Source: Anastatus disparis
Lineage: Eukaryota > Arthropoda > Insecta > Hymenoptera > Eupelmidae
Reading direction: 5' to 3'
NCBI GenBank assembly: GCA_017163975.1
Contig: JAFFSR010000242.1
Coordinates: 1,637,001 to 1,701,000, forward strand
Length of the DNA: 64,000 nucleotides
In this document: positions 24,479 through 38,100 of the stretch, in pieces
Numbering within the stretch: position 1 is the first letter of the stretch
Layout: each line of letters starts with the position of its first letter
Notes under the pieces: generated by a model
The model's database searches: none
What the model saw: only the letters and a program-made list of their open reading frames with translations
What the model was told of the DNA's origin: nothing
Position numbers and translations under genes: made by a program

Positions 24479-27157
24479 GTTCGATGCTACAGCATATATC
24501 TATATTTTTTGGTCTTCCCAAATTTGAATAACATCACTGATTACGTGAATGAAAACAATTTTTTATATTTTGTTTATTAAGAATACCGGAAAAATGACAT
24601 TAATCATATATATTCTAGTAATATTTTTTTTGTACGATGGAAATTTCTGATTTTCTATGAATTTTAAGATCGATGATAAATGTATATAAAAAAAAAATTA
24701 AAATAAAATATCATGTCAACATATTAAATATGTAAGTAATTGAATTACATATTCCTAGTAATAGTTTAAAATTCTTTATTGAAGCTAATTATGCTACAAT
24801 TGACAAGTGAAGGTTATTTTAGACTATATTGAAAAATTACCAATAGTTCACGAAATGAAATAAACAATCGTTTATCAATAACTTATATTAATAAAATTAC
24901 GTGTAAATAATAGATTTTCTATAAATTTATCGTAAAAAATGAAAAACTTTTAAATCATAATTTTTAAAAATGAGTTTTATCCTGGTAGAAAATTTACCTT
25001 ATTGTTGGCAGAATTTCTGTTTAGTGTAAATTAAAATGATATAAATTTTTTTAGCGAAATTTTTAATGATTAAGTGTCATTTTAACTCATGTTTATCAAC
25101 AATCCTGCCCAGAATATGGTCAACTTTCTATCAAGGTATTAACGTATACATTTTATTGATACATTTTAGGAAAGTTTTTTTTTCTTTCATTTTTCTATAA
25201 GAAAATTTAGTATAATCTAATTAAATGAAACCTTTGAACGTCTATAACTATATGACAAATCCGGATTACAGTATAGATTTTGGTAATTTGAGAAAAAGTC
25301 CCCCTCGCTGTATTATTATACGCAAAAAGTCTAAGAACAAGGTTAAAATTTAACGTCTGATGCAAAAAGTTTTAAAACTATACGCAATGTTTAAAACATC
25401 AATTTTTCAGTAGTTTTTTAACAAAATATTTATTATCTTTAAGAATATTCTATGTTAAAGTAATCATTACATTTACAAGTAATTTTTAATTATTATAAAA
25501 ATGAATTTTTTCTTTTTGAATTTTTCATATCTTTTGTCCTTATCATTATATAAAAATCTTTTGAATAACAAAATAGTAATTTAAAAATGAACTTTTGAAT
25601 AGCTACAGTAATTTCATTGACAACTACGTGCGAGGCATTCGTAGGCTCATTGTCAAATATACATGCAAAAAGTTTTTTAAGTTTTGCGCTGTTGCTTCGC
25701 GCTCCTTGCAATTCTTTTTTCTAGAAGAATTCAAAACAATTTAAAAACTTTTACTTTGGTTTTGGTATAAAAATTATTACCTTGAATAATATAACAGGTT
25801 CTCCATGTTTTTCCAACAGACTGACTTAATTTTAACTTTTATTTTATCTTTTTTTTTTGTTTTAAAGTTGTTGTTCGTTCGTTTCATCTTCGCGATTATA
25901 TTATGTTTAGTTTAATAAACAAAAATTTAGCCAAAAAAATTATATCTTAAATAAAATTATGTTTTCGTAAATTCAAAGAATTTAACGTGAAAAAAAGTTT
26001 ATTTTTCAAATGGTCATAAGTTTGTGATATCATTAATGCAATAATATTATTGATGGATGTTTCGAAAAAATAGGAAATCCAAAAAAAGCTTTTGTCGTTC
26101 GGTGATAAATCATTAGATACTAATATCTATGATTATAAGTATATTAACGTCGAAAACAATGAACGAACAAACAACAATCATTTTCTGCAATTCTGATAAT
26201 TTCTAAAATCATTCTTACGACAAATGATGGTATCGTGATTTTAAAAAAATTTTATCATTGATTATCGAATGTTTACTATTGCCAACGCACATTAAGAAAA
26301 AAGAAAAAGCTCACATTGTCTTTTTTTATACGAAATCAAATAAGAGAAGAGAAACCGGTAAAAAATAAACAAGATTTTTCGCAATGTCGTCAGAATATCA
26401 GACGTTATAAGCTTAATTATATTTAGTTTTTCGGTGAGAATTAAAAACGAGAATATTTGGTGAAAAAAAAGGAAGAAATAGTAATAAATGATGAGGAAGA
26501 GAGAAAAGAGCAGTGTGACGAAGGTGACCGATACGAGAAAGCAACGGCGCATTAATTCATATACTATGCGTAATGGAGAATTTCAACAAAAAAAAAAGAA
26601 AAGGAAGCGAACCATAAACAAAAAGAAGTTGCCGATCGAGGATAGATCGGACATCTGCATAGTCGACCTTTCTAGACTTAATTCCTCTTAAGAATTCGTT
26701 ATTTTTTTTTCTTAAATGCGTGGGCTTTAAACGAGATTTTAAGGTTGAAAAAAGGTCTTTTTTTGTTTATTGGAATAATTAAAATGGTTCATTTCTTTGT
26801 TGAAACTTTGGCTTTTTTTGGAAATTTCGTGCAGTTGATTGTTTATAGGCAGTCGTTGTTTTATTATACTTAAAGAATTAAATATTAAAAGAACAAGGAA
26901 GTTTCAATTAATTATAGTTTATTCTTATAAAATACTTTTTTTATTTCAAACGAGTTATATTAAATTTTCTTTATTTTAAGTTAATTTGATTTGTCATTTA
27001 AATGAAATTTAAAAGAATATCTAATTATTGCAATAATTAAAAATTAAAGTAGTACTTGATAAATCTTTATTTCAAGTAATAAAAATGATGTTTAAGTTTT
27101 GAATTTTCAATATGGTAGAAAATTACAATTAACATGAGCACGTAAATGACTTACAAC
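24479..27157. other. Gene-free stretch with two ambiguous GC-raised blocks
   Basis: No gene is supported. Around 25600-25720 there is a less AT-rich block open on both strands. The minus reading contains KKLFACIFDNEPTNASHVV, and the plus reading ends in a stop near 25723. Around 26485-26695 a 67-codon plus frame is lysine/arginine-rich through A-runs. Neither block shows a recognisable domain. Confidence 0.4.
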
Positions 27158-27360
27158 GAAGTCGTTAGTTGCTCACTCGATAGAGCAATAGATTCGTAAT
27201 CTTGGGGTCCCGAGTTCGAATCCCGGTCTTGGCTGATAGATACAAGCACCACTGTGTAGGTTACATGTGCTTTGTTCACAAACACACTGATTACCTCCGT
27301 CGCTAATTAGCATAACAATGATAGCTTGAATACAGCGACGCTAAACAAAAAAAAAATAAA
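27158..27360 (+). mobile_element. tRNA-derived SINE, copy 5
   Basis: The head is GAAGTCGTTAGTTGCTCACTCGATAGAGC, with an intact B box (GAGTTCGAATCCC), the GCACCACTGTGTAGGTTACATGTGCTTTG middle, CCTCCGTCGCTAATTAGCATAAC, and CAGCGACGCTAAAC before a long A tail. The A box is more diverged (TTGCTCACTCG). It belongs to the CTCAC group. Confidence 0.88.
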
Positions 27361-30300
27361 TTCTATTAAGTTGCTTCTTTGATTTTCGACTTTATTTTTA
27401 AAAAATCCTCATATTAACTGATTGTTTTTAAACTTTCAATTTCACAATTTTGTTAGTATAAGTTAGAATGAATTCTGGCAAACAAATTGTGAAATATTTA
27501 AAAAAAACTAATAGTAAAAACGTGTTGTAAATGTTTTTTTTAATTATTCCGAAGTTACTTAATTTTTCAAGTTAATAAAAAATGGTTTTTTCTTGCATAT
27601 TTATTGGACAAAAAAATTATTTACATTATATTGTTTTTACTGATTTATTTTATTTTATCGAATTTTTTTGGAAACATTAAAAAATGATTTTTAATGCATT
27701 GATATTTATAATTCATACATTTAAAAAAAGTGAATAATTGAAAATTCTATTTTATTTTTCTCAAATAGCTAAAGTCATGTGAAGTTTCTATACCTACAAT
27801 CTAAGTTTTAATATTACTTGACGCAATACGATTTTTCTCACACCCGATCAATAGTCAGTCAATGGAATAAATTTTACATTCGATCAATTTATTCACGTGT
27901 ACATTTTTTCATATAGTAACGCCTGTTATAATAGCTTCAGGAAGTTCAAAAACTCGTGTTTCTATATGAAAATCCATTTCTATTCATAGTATACAAAAAA
28001 AGTTATATGCATAAATTTTAATCCTTAAAAACATAATTAAATTTGTAAAAAAAACGAAAAAAAAATTTGATCAAAGCGTGTACAATGTTTATACATAAGG
28101 AGCACGTGCACCCGTGCGCAAGTTCGACATATTTTTAAACTAATTGACATATTTCCCGTGCAAGAGAAAGAGATTAATAAAGAGGAGAAAAAAAGTAGGT
28201 GCGACAGTTGATTAAAAATAGTTTTGATAAAATTATCAGCACGTACTACTACAGGTGATAATGTTGTTATTCATTTTTAATTATTTTTTTTTTTAAACTA
28301 TTGCGCGCGTTGTTTAATTTGTTATTTTGCCATTAAGTTTAAGGATAAAACTAGGAAAAATCAGCACATATAATTTAATTTATAGGGAGTTGACGGACAT
28401 GTGATCGCACAATGTTTTTTTTTCGCTAAATTTATTATTCTAGTTAATTTATTAGTGTTTTAAATGCTAAATTATTTATTCAAATTTTTTGTGCAAAAAA
28501 TTTAGTGCGATGTAACAATTTTTATCTTTTATTATATTTTCTTAATCGCTTTTGATATCCGTTGGATGATAAACAAAAAAAGATAAATTATTTTTGTTGT
28601 GAGATTTTTTTTTCGATTTCATTATAAATATAATTCGAAAAGATAAAAAAGCATCTTTATTACTTTATTGTCCTTTATTTTTTTAGAAGAAACCAATGGC
28701 ATTGATTAAATAAATGCAAAATTTAGATTATTTTGAAGCATTTTACATATTCGAGTGTTATCTGATATTTTAATTCAACAATAATATTTCTTAAAAACGT
28801 GAAAAATTAATATTTTCTAAGGATAAAAATTTTGCACCAAAAATTACTATACCTCGATAAAACATAAACACGCAGAAACATCATGATCGGTAATTAGAAT
28901 TTTAATTATCTAACCGCTAATTAGTTTCAATATCGATTAAAATTTATCTATTCTAAATTTTAAATTTCGCTTATGGAAACGCATCCTCGTAATGAAGTGA
29001 AGTCAAAATATTGATGTTATAACGCGTACACGAAAATTCCTTAGCACGCGCGATGCAAAATTACATTTCTCGTAATAACGATCAAATCAAACTGCCATGA
29101 TTACATGGATAAAAAAAAGTTGAGTTGAGTAAAAAAAAAAATTGTAATTTTCCAATAACAAATTATCGTATAGTGACAAAAAAATAACATCGCGCACAAA
29201 CCAATTATATACAAAGATTTTTGCGTCAATGCACCTATAGAGCGTCGTAACGATTCAGTTTAAAAGCCACACACAAGTTAGATATAAAGGATATGTATAT
29301 GTATATATTAGAAACCAAACAAATTATAGCATCGGCAAAATTATTCAAAAGCTTCCTCATTCATCGTCGCAAAATCCAATAATGTGGTAGAGATATTTTG
29401 TTTTTCTAATTATTTTTTTTTCATATTTCTTCGTTATCTTAGAAATACATCTCATTCGCATAGCTTATATATCTAAGAGGACAATTCTTCCTTTTTTTCT
29501 CTATAGGATTGTATTTGTGCTTAATCAATGGCTATTTTCAGTGTTGATCATCGGTTGGGTTTGAAATTACAGAAATTTATATATTTATGCATATTTGTGC
29601 ATAATTTTCAAATTTCCAATAACTTTTATATATACATGAGCTTATAGCGTGAAGTTTTTTATTTCATCGATTTTCTGCATTTTTATTACACATTTTTGAT
29701 TGAAAGAAGAGAAAAAAAATGATTCTTAATGTTCCTGCGTGACGTGCGTTCGCAAGTGCATTAACATTTTTATCAAATCCAATTATAAATATTACGCACA
29801 GTTTTTAAGTATCCATGTAAATAGTTAAACTAGAGCCAAAATAAATGAAAAAAAAAAACTCAATCGACGTCTGGAAATTAATTGCAATTTTCATTTATTT
29901 AAATTTTCTAATATTTATTTTATGTGTACAATAATAAAATAAAACATAAAATTTATAAAATTTGTATCAATTCGTGTTAAATTATTGCATCACATCAGCA
30001 AATGCCACTTAACGCGGAAAGAATAAAAAAAAAAGATCAGAAAGACAAATTCCCTACGATGACGATTAGTTTTATATTGCCAAGTCATGGTGTGCACCTA
30101 AATACCAAAAAAAAAATAAAACAAAATCGTCACCAAGAAAATATTCATCGGATCAGAAAAATTGTATTTTCAATCAGTTTCGACAAAGCTTTGACACAGA
30201 TAGACTCATATCCTTAAGGCGATGCTGTTACGATTAACTGCTCAGCTTTCGCTAGGCATAACACATCATGACCGTGACGATCAACTTTAAAGAGGGTTCG

Positions 30301-31029
30301 TTGAATTCATTTGCATAAACATTTTATCGAATCATAATTATGTAATTGCATAATTACATTTTTCAATTTTAATGCACATGCAACAGCTCACTTGCAATAT
30401 ATTAATTTTTTTAAATATTTTTTTTAAAAAAAGATTATATATTATTGGTATAGTTTTTAAACTTTTAGTGTTTATTTATAAATATTGTAAAATTCTACCT
30501 TCGTTATTTTTCGATAAAACATTGAAATTCATTAAGTTAAGTTATATTTGGTTGAATTAATTATTGAAAATAAACTTTCTGAAACTTTACTTAAAATAGA
30601 AATAATTTTTTATAAATAATTTTTTAAACTTTTATTTAATTTAGTCTAAAATCGTTTAAATTAAAAATTAGTCAGTCGTGATGATTAAAAATTCTTAAAA
30701 TGGTACAATTCAATATTGTGAGCTATTTTAGATTCAAACAAGACAATTAAAGATATTTTAAACATTCTATAAAAATTAACATATTTATAATATAAAAATT
30801 CAGCTGCGCATTTAAAATGAATTTTAGTAAAATTCGCAAGTGGTATTAACTATTTAAAAGATCCCAATTTTTCAAGCATATCAAAGGTCATGTTAAACTT
30901 TAACACTGGTAATTATTCTTCCGATTGTCCTTGTATTCTCTTTAAGCTAACCCTGTATACATAAACCTGAATACCGTATAAATATTAAAATGTAAAAAAA
31001 AACTTATGTATAATCAGACAGCGACCCCC
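27361..31029. other. Gene-free AT-rich stretch upstream of the receptor gene
   Basis: No gene is supported. A short motif cluster, AGCACGTGCACCCGTGCGCA (28111-28130), is GC-rich and contains an E-box palindrome CACGTG. A block at 30000-30300 is slightly less AT-rich. Either could be regulatory for the downstream gene, but nothing here shows that directly. Confidence 0.4.
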
Positions 31030-31520
31030 TTGTGCATATAATTCCAAGAACTTGTGAACTTAAACTCACACATACACATAGCACGCATGCATAAGTATGC
31101 TTAATATATGCAAAATGCGAAGTGTATAGCGATTGGTCAGTACTCCACGTGCGCAGTATTCCACTACCAACCAGCCGTCACACCAGAGCACCACCACCAC
31201 CACTAATAATCAACATCATCACTAATACCACTTAAACTTGTAGAGTACATGCTACGTGCACTATACTAGTGGTCAGTAGTGTATATATATATAGTAAAAG
31301 CTGTGTGTATATATGCGAACTGTGTGTACAAAACTAAAAATCCTTTGGAGCGGGGAGGGCAAGTGCAGGTTGAGGTAGGGAAGAGACTCCTTATTTCAAC
31401 TTTAGAGAGCTCGATGCCCGGCACTTTTCCAGCGTATCGCATACCTCGCGCACCTCAAACACATTTTATATAACAAACACACATTCTTAGCCGTCGTCGT
31501 CGCGATTATAAATCGACGAT
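31030..31520 (+). promoter_or_regulatory. Candidate promoter / 5' UTR zone of CD36-family gene
   Basis: This 490-bp block ends 360 bp before the start codon and is markedly less AT-rich than its surroundings. It contains a CAC triplet run (about 31190-31203), GGAGCGGGGAGGGCAAG (near 31350), CGCGCACC and GTCGTCGTCGCG (31493-31504). Insect-type initiator strings TCAGT occur at 31137 and 31273. The first has a TATA-like TATAT at 31105-31109, close to the usual spacing. The transcription start is not proven. Several ATGs lie between here and 31881, so a long leader is also possible. An upstream intron cannot be excluded. Confidence 0.35.
31190..31203. repeat. (CAC)n run
   Basis: Short tandem CAC/ACC triplets lie in the candidate promoter zone. 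Confidence 0.7.
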
Positions 31521-31880
31521 TTTATTTCTTTTATATAACCATATTATTATTATTGGTTATATTTCAACTTGAAATTTTGAAAGCAACTTGCTACCTCGAA
31601 ATCATAAGTGATATATTATAGTTCACTTATAGGGTATGCTTTGCCTCTTTGATAAGAGAGGTTGAAACAATATTGATTGTAATCGATTAGTCTTAATAAA
31701 CAGACATCGTGTTTTCTTTAAAATTGGCGCTTTTTTGTAAGCGTCTTCGGGTAACAGAAGGCTCGTTATTATTTTATTTTTTCAGTGTTTTACTGTGTGA
31801 ATTTTTTTATTTTTTTCTCAATTATTTTTACCACAATTATTTTCGTTGAAACGAGCGAGCAATAAATAAAAAAAGAAAAA

Positions 31881-32112
31881 ATGAAGGACGATATTATGAC
31901 AATTTGGAATCGGTTATCGGGTAGACATTATTCGATAGTCAATCAAAACGCTAAGCAAGATGATCTACAACAGAGGGATCAAATGCTTAAAGAACAACAA
32001 GATCCAACTGTATACGCAAGAAGTTTACGGCGTAAGTCATCGGTTGTTGTTAATCAATTCTTCAATAATGCCATTCCAATGCACGCTGATGGCCGGCCCA
32101 AATGGTCAAGAA
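31881..32112 (+). CDS. CD36/scavenger receptor class B family gene, coding exon 1 (partial gene)
   Basis: This exon encodes residues 1-77 plus the first base of codon 78. The start has an AAAAAATGA context typical of insects, and an in-frame TAA at 31863 excludes an upstream extension in this exon. The donor AAGAA/GTAAGT at 32113 is strong. The peptide starts MKDDIMTIWNRLSGRHYSI, is polar and Gln/Arg-rich (QDDLQQRDQMLKEQQD), has a basic patch LRRK (49-52) and ends HADGRPKWSR. It contains no membrane segment and would be the cytosolic N-terminus ahead of the first helix in exon 2. CD36-family N-tails are usually only about 10 residues, so 77 is unusual. Membership rests on the in-frame join (codon 78 = A/GT, Ser) to exon 2. 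An alternative first exon within intron 1 remains possible. Confidence 0.75.
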
Positions 32113-35100
32113 GTAAGTGTATTTTATAAAAACAAATTCACATTATTAGAGTTTCAGATTTTTTTCGGTGTTGGTTGACGATTAGGTTGATTCTGGGTGC
32201 AAACTCAAAACTTTTTTTAAGATCGCTTTTTTTTTAATCTTTAAATGGTTATTAGTAAAATAAGTAATTTTGAATATCAATAAATAAAAAAATTGAACTT
32301 TTAAAAATGTTATGAATATACATTAATTAATAATGATCCTCTTATTTCTTTTTAATGGATTTAATATTTGCTAAAAATGTACTCTATGCATTAATTAAAC
32401 AATAAAATTTGAATCGAATAATATAATCAACAATAAACAAACAACAAAATAAAAGCTGTAAAATTTTTTATGAATTATAAAATTTAATAATGTATAATAA
32501 AATATCTGCTTTTGATTTACAATCCTTATAAATGGATATTTTAATTTCATTTAATTTAATTGCCTTTTTTAATTTTTAGTAGATCATATTAAAATTTTAT
32601 CCAATTTACGTTTATGATGATTATAAAATATGCATTAGCTTTTATGATGTACGTTTAAACTTTTCATTTTACACTATGTAAGTGAACTGTTCTGTTAACA
32701 ATTTCATTTTAAAACATTAATTAATAAATTTATGCTTTTTTATTTATTTAATATGTATAAAAATGTACATATTATTCCCATTTTATATACATCCATACAT
32801 TAAATAAAACAATTTTGTGTTTTTTTTTTCAAATATTTAACAATATAATACTACTTATTAAACACTTGATGAAACATAATGAGAACATTTATCGAATTCT
32901 ATATGTACGTCAAATATAAAAAATATTTGAAAACCCGTTAAAATATTTTATTCATCATGAATCACATTCGTTTTGAATGACAATATCAACAAATGTTACA
33001 AAAGAAAAGCTTGGATATATTATTTTTAATAGTATGAGTACACAATTTGAACGTGTCTAATCAATTTTAACATACAATTATAAAAACATAAATTTCCATT
33101 TTTTCGTTAAAAATATAAAAGTTTTGTTTTAATTTCATCATTATTTATTTATTTCATCACTTGCTAACTTTTAAGTTAATATACGCTCAATTGATTTAAT
33201 AACCCTTTTCATTGAAAATAATGCTCATATAACACAATACATTGCTTGTACTTTAAAATAATGTGAATATCTAAAAGCAATATTTTTCTAATAAAATAAA
33301 GTAAACCTTTTCTATAAACATTTATTTCCGTATATAAATAATGCTAACATTTATGTTAAAGTTGCTTAGATATTTTATATTATAAATTTTTTAATTAAAA
33401 AAAGTTGTCGGATAAAAATAAATTATCTATACTTTAAATTTAAAAAAATATAAAGATTATGTTGTTTTAAACGATAACTAATTGAAAATGTTTTTTCTTA
33501 CCATGTATTCTTTATCTAAAGGGTACTGATTTAGCTCTACGATTTGAGCTACTCTTATAAACTACTTTTGTCTCAATAAAACTTTATAAAAGCGGTAAAA
33601 TGTCAGATATTTGGTGTTGCGTACATATTGTTAACTAATTTACAAACATCCAGAAAGTTCTTAAGGTGAACGTTTTAAGATTCGCTATATCGGAAAATTT
33701 TATGTAGTACGTGACTTATTTTAGAATTTCGTAAAATTTTAAAATAATTAATGCTTAAACAGGTTGAATTTCATCCCACCTATTATTATTTTCAAATTTT
33801 ATTTATCAAAATATATTCAAAAATTTTCCATGCATTGAAGTAATTTCAAAATTTGAATAAATATTTTTCATCCAAATACTTTGCACAAATATTTTTATAC
33901 GTAATAAAACAAAGAAATTCTTTGGGTGCAATATTCCCCGATACATAAAGTATTTTGCATTAAATTTTTTTACGCAAAACGTAACGCATCGATAAAAATT
34001 TATTTTTCATTAACGATCAATCGGTAAAAAAAAGTTTTCAAATTAATGAAGATTCTAGTAATCATGACATCAAATACGTCACATTTGGCCTAGTGACTCA
34101 TTAAGATATTGACAATAATAAAAAAATCTTCCTATTTACTGGTAAACTTAATAATTATTAAAATTATTAGTCATTATCATAATATATTGTAGCGATGTTT
34201 GCAAAAAAAGAGGCACTACATTATAAATAAGTAAAAAATATATATTCATTTTCTCTCATCTCGATTATGATCTGCTACATGAACAATTAAGTCGTGCACG
34301 AATTTTGTATATGTTTACCAACACGCGAGTTTGTTTATCATATTGAATAGTATTTTTATTATACAACTATATATATGTTCTTTCCGTTTTCTTCCACAAG
34401 CTTCTCTTTTCTTCTTTTCTTTTTCTTCGTTTTTCTTTATTTAGTTATGATTGCTTGAATTCACTGAAATATCGTTGAAAATGGAAAAAAAAAATTTTAT
34501 TTTATATGGTAATCGGAAACTTGTTTAACACGTTAAAAATTAATACTGTCCAATTAAAGATAAAAATTTAAAATTTAAAATATCAATCGTATTTTTCTTT
34601 TCAGTTTCCTATACTTTACGATCGTAAAATGTAATTTTTCAGTCCGACTATAAAAGTTTTATTGGAATATACGAGCTTCTTTTTTTTTCCTCTTTTTTGT
34701 CAGTATGCAAATAAAAGTTTTTTTCATTAATTAAGAAAAGCTATGGATACAATGTATGATCGTCAATTCAAAGTTTTTCATAAATCACTTTGTTGATCAC
34801 ATAAATCCTATGGCTAAAGCACACGTTTCCATTCGATTAATAGCAGTTGAGCATACAAATTCTAATTAATTGCTTATTCAATGCTTTGTACATTCATTTA
34901 ACAACAGGTTTATTTTTATGCAATTTTATTCTTTAAAAATTAGTTATAAATACTTTTGTGAAATTACTGGAGAATTTTAAATATCATGGGCAATAAATTA
35001 TTTGAAACTGCTTACGTAGCTTCCCTTATTAATAGAATAAAGTAAAGATTTAATTTCATAAACTATCATAATATGCAATAACGTTTACTTTCGACAATGA

Positions 35101-38100
35101 TGGAATTTTCAGTTTTGCAATTAATTATTTATACTGATTTTGTTATTACGAATTTAATAAATTCAATCTAAGTCTAGGCTTTTTTGCGTCGTCTATTAGC
35201 ACTTTCAAATTTTTAGAAAAAATAACATTAACGATGATGCTAACAAATAATTTAATTTAACTCTATACTGCATTCGGTTAAATCATGTAAGTTAATGAGT
35301 TAAATCATAGATTAAAATGATGTCATTAACTTAAATAATCATACCATTTTAAAAAAAAAGAGGTAATTGATTCTCTCATGTATATTTATTACATGACCCT
35401 AAAATATTAAAATGATTAATTTATTCAATATCATCATTACTAAGTCTTTTAACAAAAATTGAAATAATTAAGAATGACAAATTCGATGCTGAACTTTAAA
35501 CTTTCCATTCAAGATAAAAATTTTCTTCGATTCATGATATACGTATATAGAATAAAATCGAATGATTCTTTTGCCGTTTTTTGCACTTAACGATCGTCCT
35601 GAAATTTATGTAAATTTTACTCAAAAAAAAGTAATCATTAAAAGAGGGAATCCCCAAGTTGACATTAAAAAAATTCTTCTAAACGAAAGGTGTGCGTGTT
35701 CGGCCTCATTTGGAATTCACGTGAGGTAGGATCGATTGATCAGGTTACGAGGCATGATGCTTTATACGAGATACAGATTGCGATTCTCACATTTCTAAAC
35801 GAAACATGAAAAAAAGTTAACATTAAATTTCAGCTCGATACTATTAATCCTGACTTTTATTTTGTCATTTAAGACGAATTTATCGAATAATCAAAACTCT
35901 TGAGATGTATTGCTATTTTTTATTATTTTTTAATACCACCTTGTAGATATTTCCATTTTGAGAAAATTATATTTATCAACCTTTTTTAATATATTTTCTT
36001 TTTATGGAAAAATAATTTGTTTCCATTAGAACAAAAAGATTTTACATACTTAAGATCAGAAAATTTTTTAATTGTTCAAACACGTGATGTACTCTTTTAA
36101 GTTAAATTTTTTTTCCATTAATAACCCATGAAAATATTTTGAAAAACATAAATAAAATTTTGAATTTTTCCCTTATTTATTAACAGCTTCAATTCCCATT
36201 GATTTCCCTCTTCAATATATATTGATTTAAGATATTCAGCTTTCTCTTTCAAAGTTATTATTTTTTTATCTAAATTAAAATGTTATTTATCTAAATTTAT
36301 CTAGAAATTAAAATATTTGCCAAAAATCGTCAACTATAAACCTACATTTGACATCAACCTACATTGATTCACAAAAGTATTATAAAATCGAAAACTTAAA
36401 AAGTTTTATATGGGAAACAACTATTCAATAATAGAAATTATATCGAAAAATTAAATTTATTACGATTTCTATATTATACGCTCTGAAAACTTCAACATTC
36501 ACACTTTTCTATTCTAAGAACAACATCTGTGCGCGTGCATAAATTTGCACTTGTTAAACGAATAAATTAACATTTAAATTTATTAAATATATTATACAGC
36601 CCGAAGGCAAAAAAAAATAAAAACTCTACATAATAGCTCATAAAAACATTTGAAAATTGAAATCCGAATTGATGAGAAAAAAACTGGATCCTCATTTGAC
36701 GTTAGTAATCTTAAAAGAAAAAAAGTAAAAAAAAGTTTCTTTTGTCATTTGGCGCATCTTTTCTGGAAAGGCAAAAATTTTCCATTTATTCGTAGTATAA
36801 AATTACCATACGCGTCTCTCGCGTTTTGTCTTTGAAACTTTAGCAAAAACGGTATACTTTATTGTATCCGGTATATATAAATGTATGTGCAGTAGAATTA
36901 TTTATTTTTTATATTTTTCTTCAACTCGCATGAACTTGCTTCTTTGCTTACTTGCGGAAATACGCTTTCGTGGAATGATCTATATAATCTTTACGTAAAA
37001 TGTTATTTTATGGTTACGATGATTATCTTGTAATCTCATTATTACATTTTTTTCCTTTCTGTTGATTTTAATGCATTACAGTTTAATTCTTCAAGTTTTT
37101 ACCTTTCAGTACTGTATTTACTTATAATCTATATATTTATTTTAGTTTAAAGAAATCATAGTTAAATAATTGATATAATTTTTTATTAAATTATTGCATT
37201 AATTTACAGTTATGCAATTATCTATCATACTTCATGAAACTATATAATGAGTTAATTTAAAAAACCCTTGTATTAAAGCTTATTTTAAATAATTTAAAAA
37301 TAATTAGAGATAAAAGATAATTTCTTTTGATAAATAAAAGTCATTCAAAATTATTATATTTTTTTTTGAGAAATCAGAATTACGTGTACATGACTCTGTA
37401 AAACAGGATGTTTTCCTTAAAATGAAATAATAAAAGTAAAAGGAAAAAACAAATAATCCAAGTTTATATCACGTTCAATCTATTTCATTCTTGTCATTGG
37501 ATGGTACAAGTTTGTCTTCGGCGTTCTAATGAAGCGATTTACTAGACCAACCTGAAATTCTTGAGCGAATTATGTGCTTCGAATGGATTATAATATGATT
37601 ACTTATAATCGTAGGTGGTCCGGAACACAAACAATATTTATAAGTATAAAATTTATACTTGTATGATGGATCAAGTTATGAGAAGGAAGAAAGGATCTTG
37701 GAAAAAAATATGTGTATATATGTACTAATAATATTATACAGTCGCGTACGTCAATTCGTTCTGAACTTTGACCGTTTTGGAGAAACTTGAGCGAAAAATT
37801 TAAATTTACTTGTTTTTAGGAACATGATTTTTTTGTTATTTATTATACATAAATCGTTTTCTTTTTCAACATTTAAAAAAAAAAGAACAATAAATTGTTG
37901 CTTTTGTAAAAAAAGTCGTGGCAGTTATTTCTTTGTTCTTACATCATGCCAAAATTTAAATTTTCAATTTTCACCTTTTTTTAAGTATTAATTGTATTTA
38001 AAATATTTAAATAAAAAACTGAATTTATTATCGGTTTTAAACAAATTAAAAAACTAAATAGATTTTTTACCATATTGCAATAAATTTTTATTACAGACAT

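Noticed and set aside
26488..26691. 67-codon lysine/arginine-rich frame
   Set aside because: Driven by A and AG runs, with no domain, no splice context and an overlapping minus frame of similar length.
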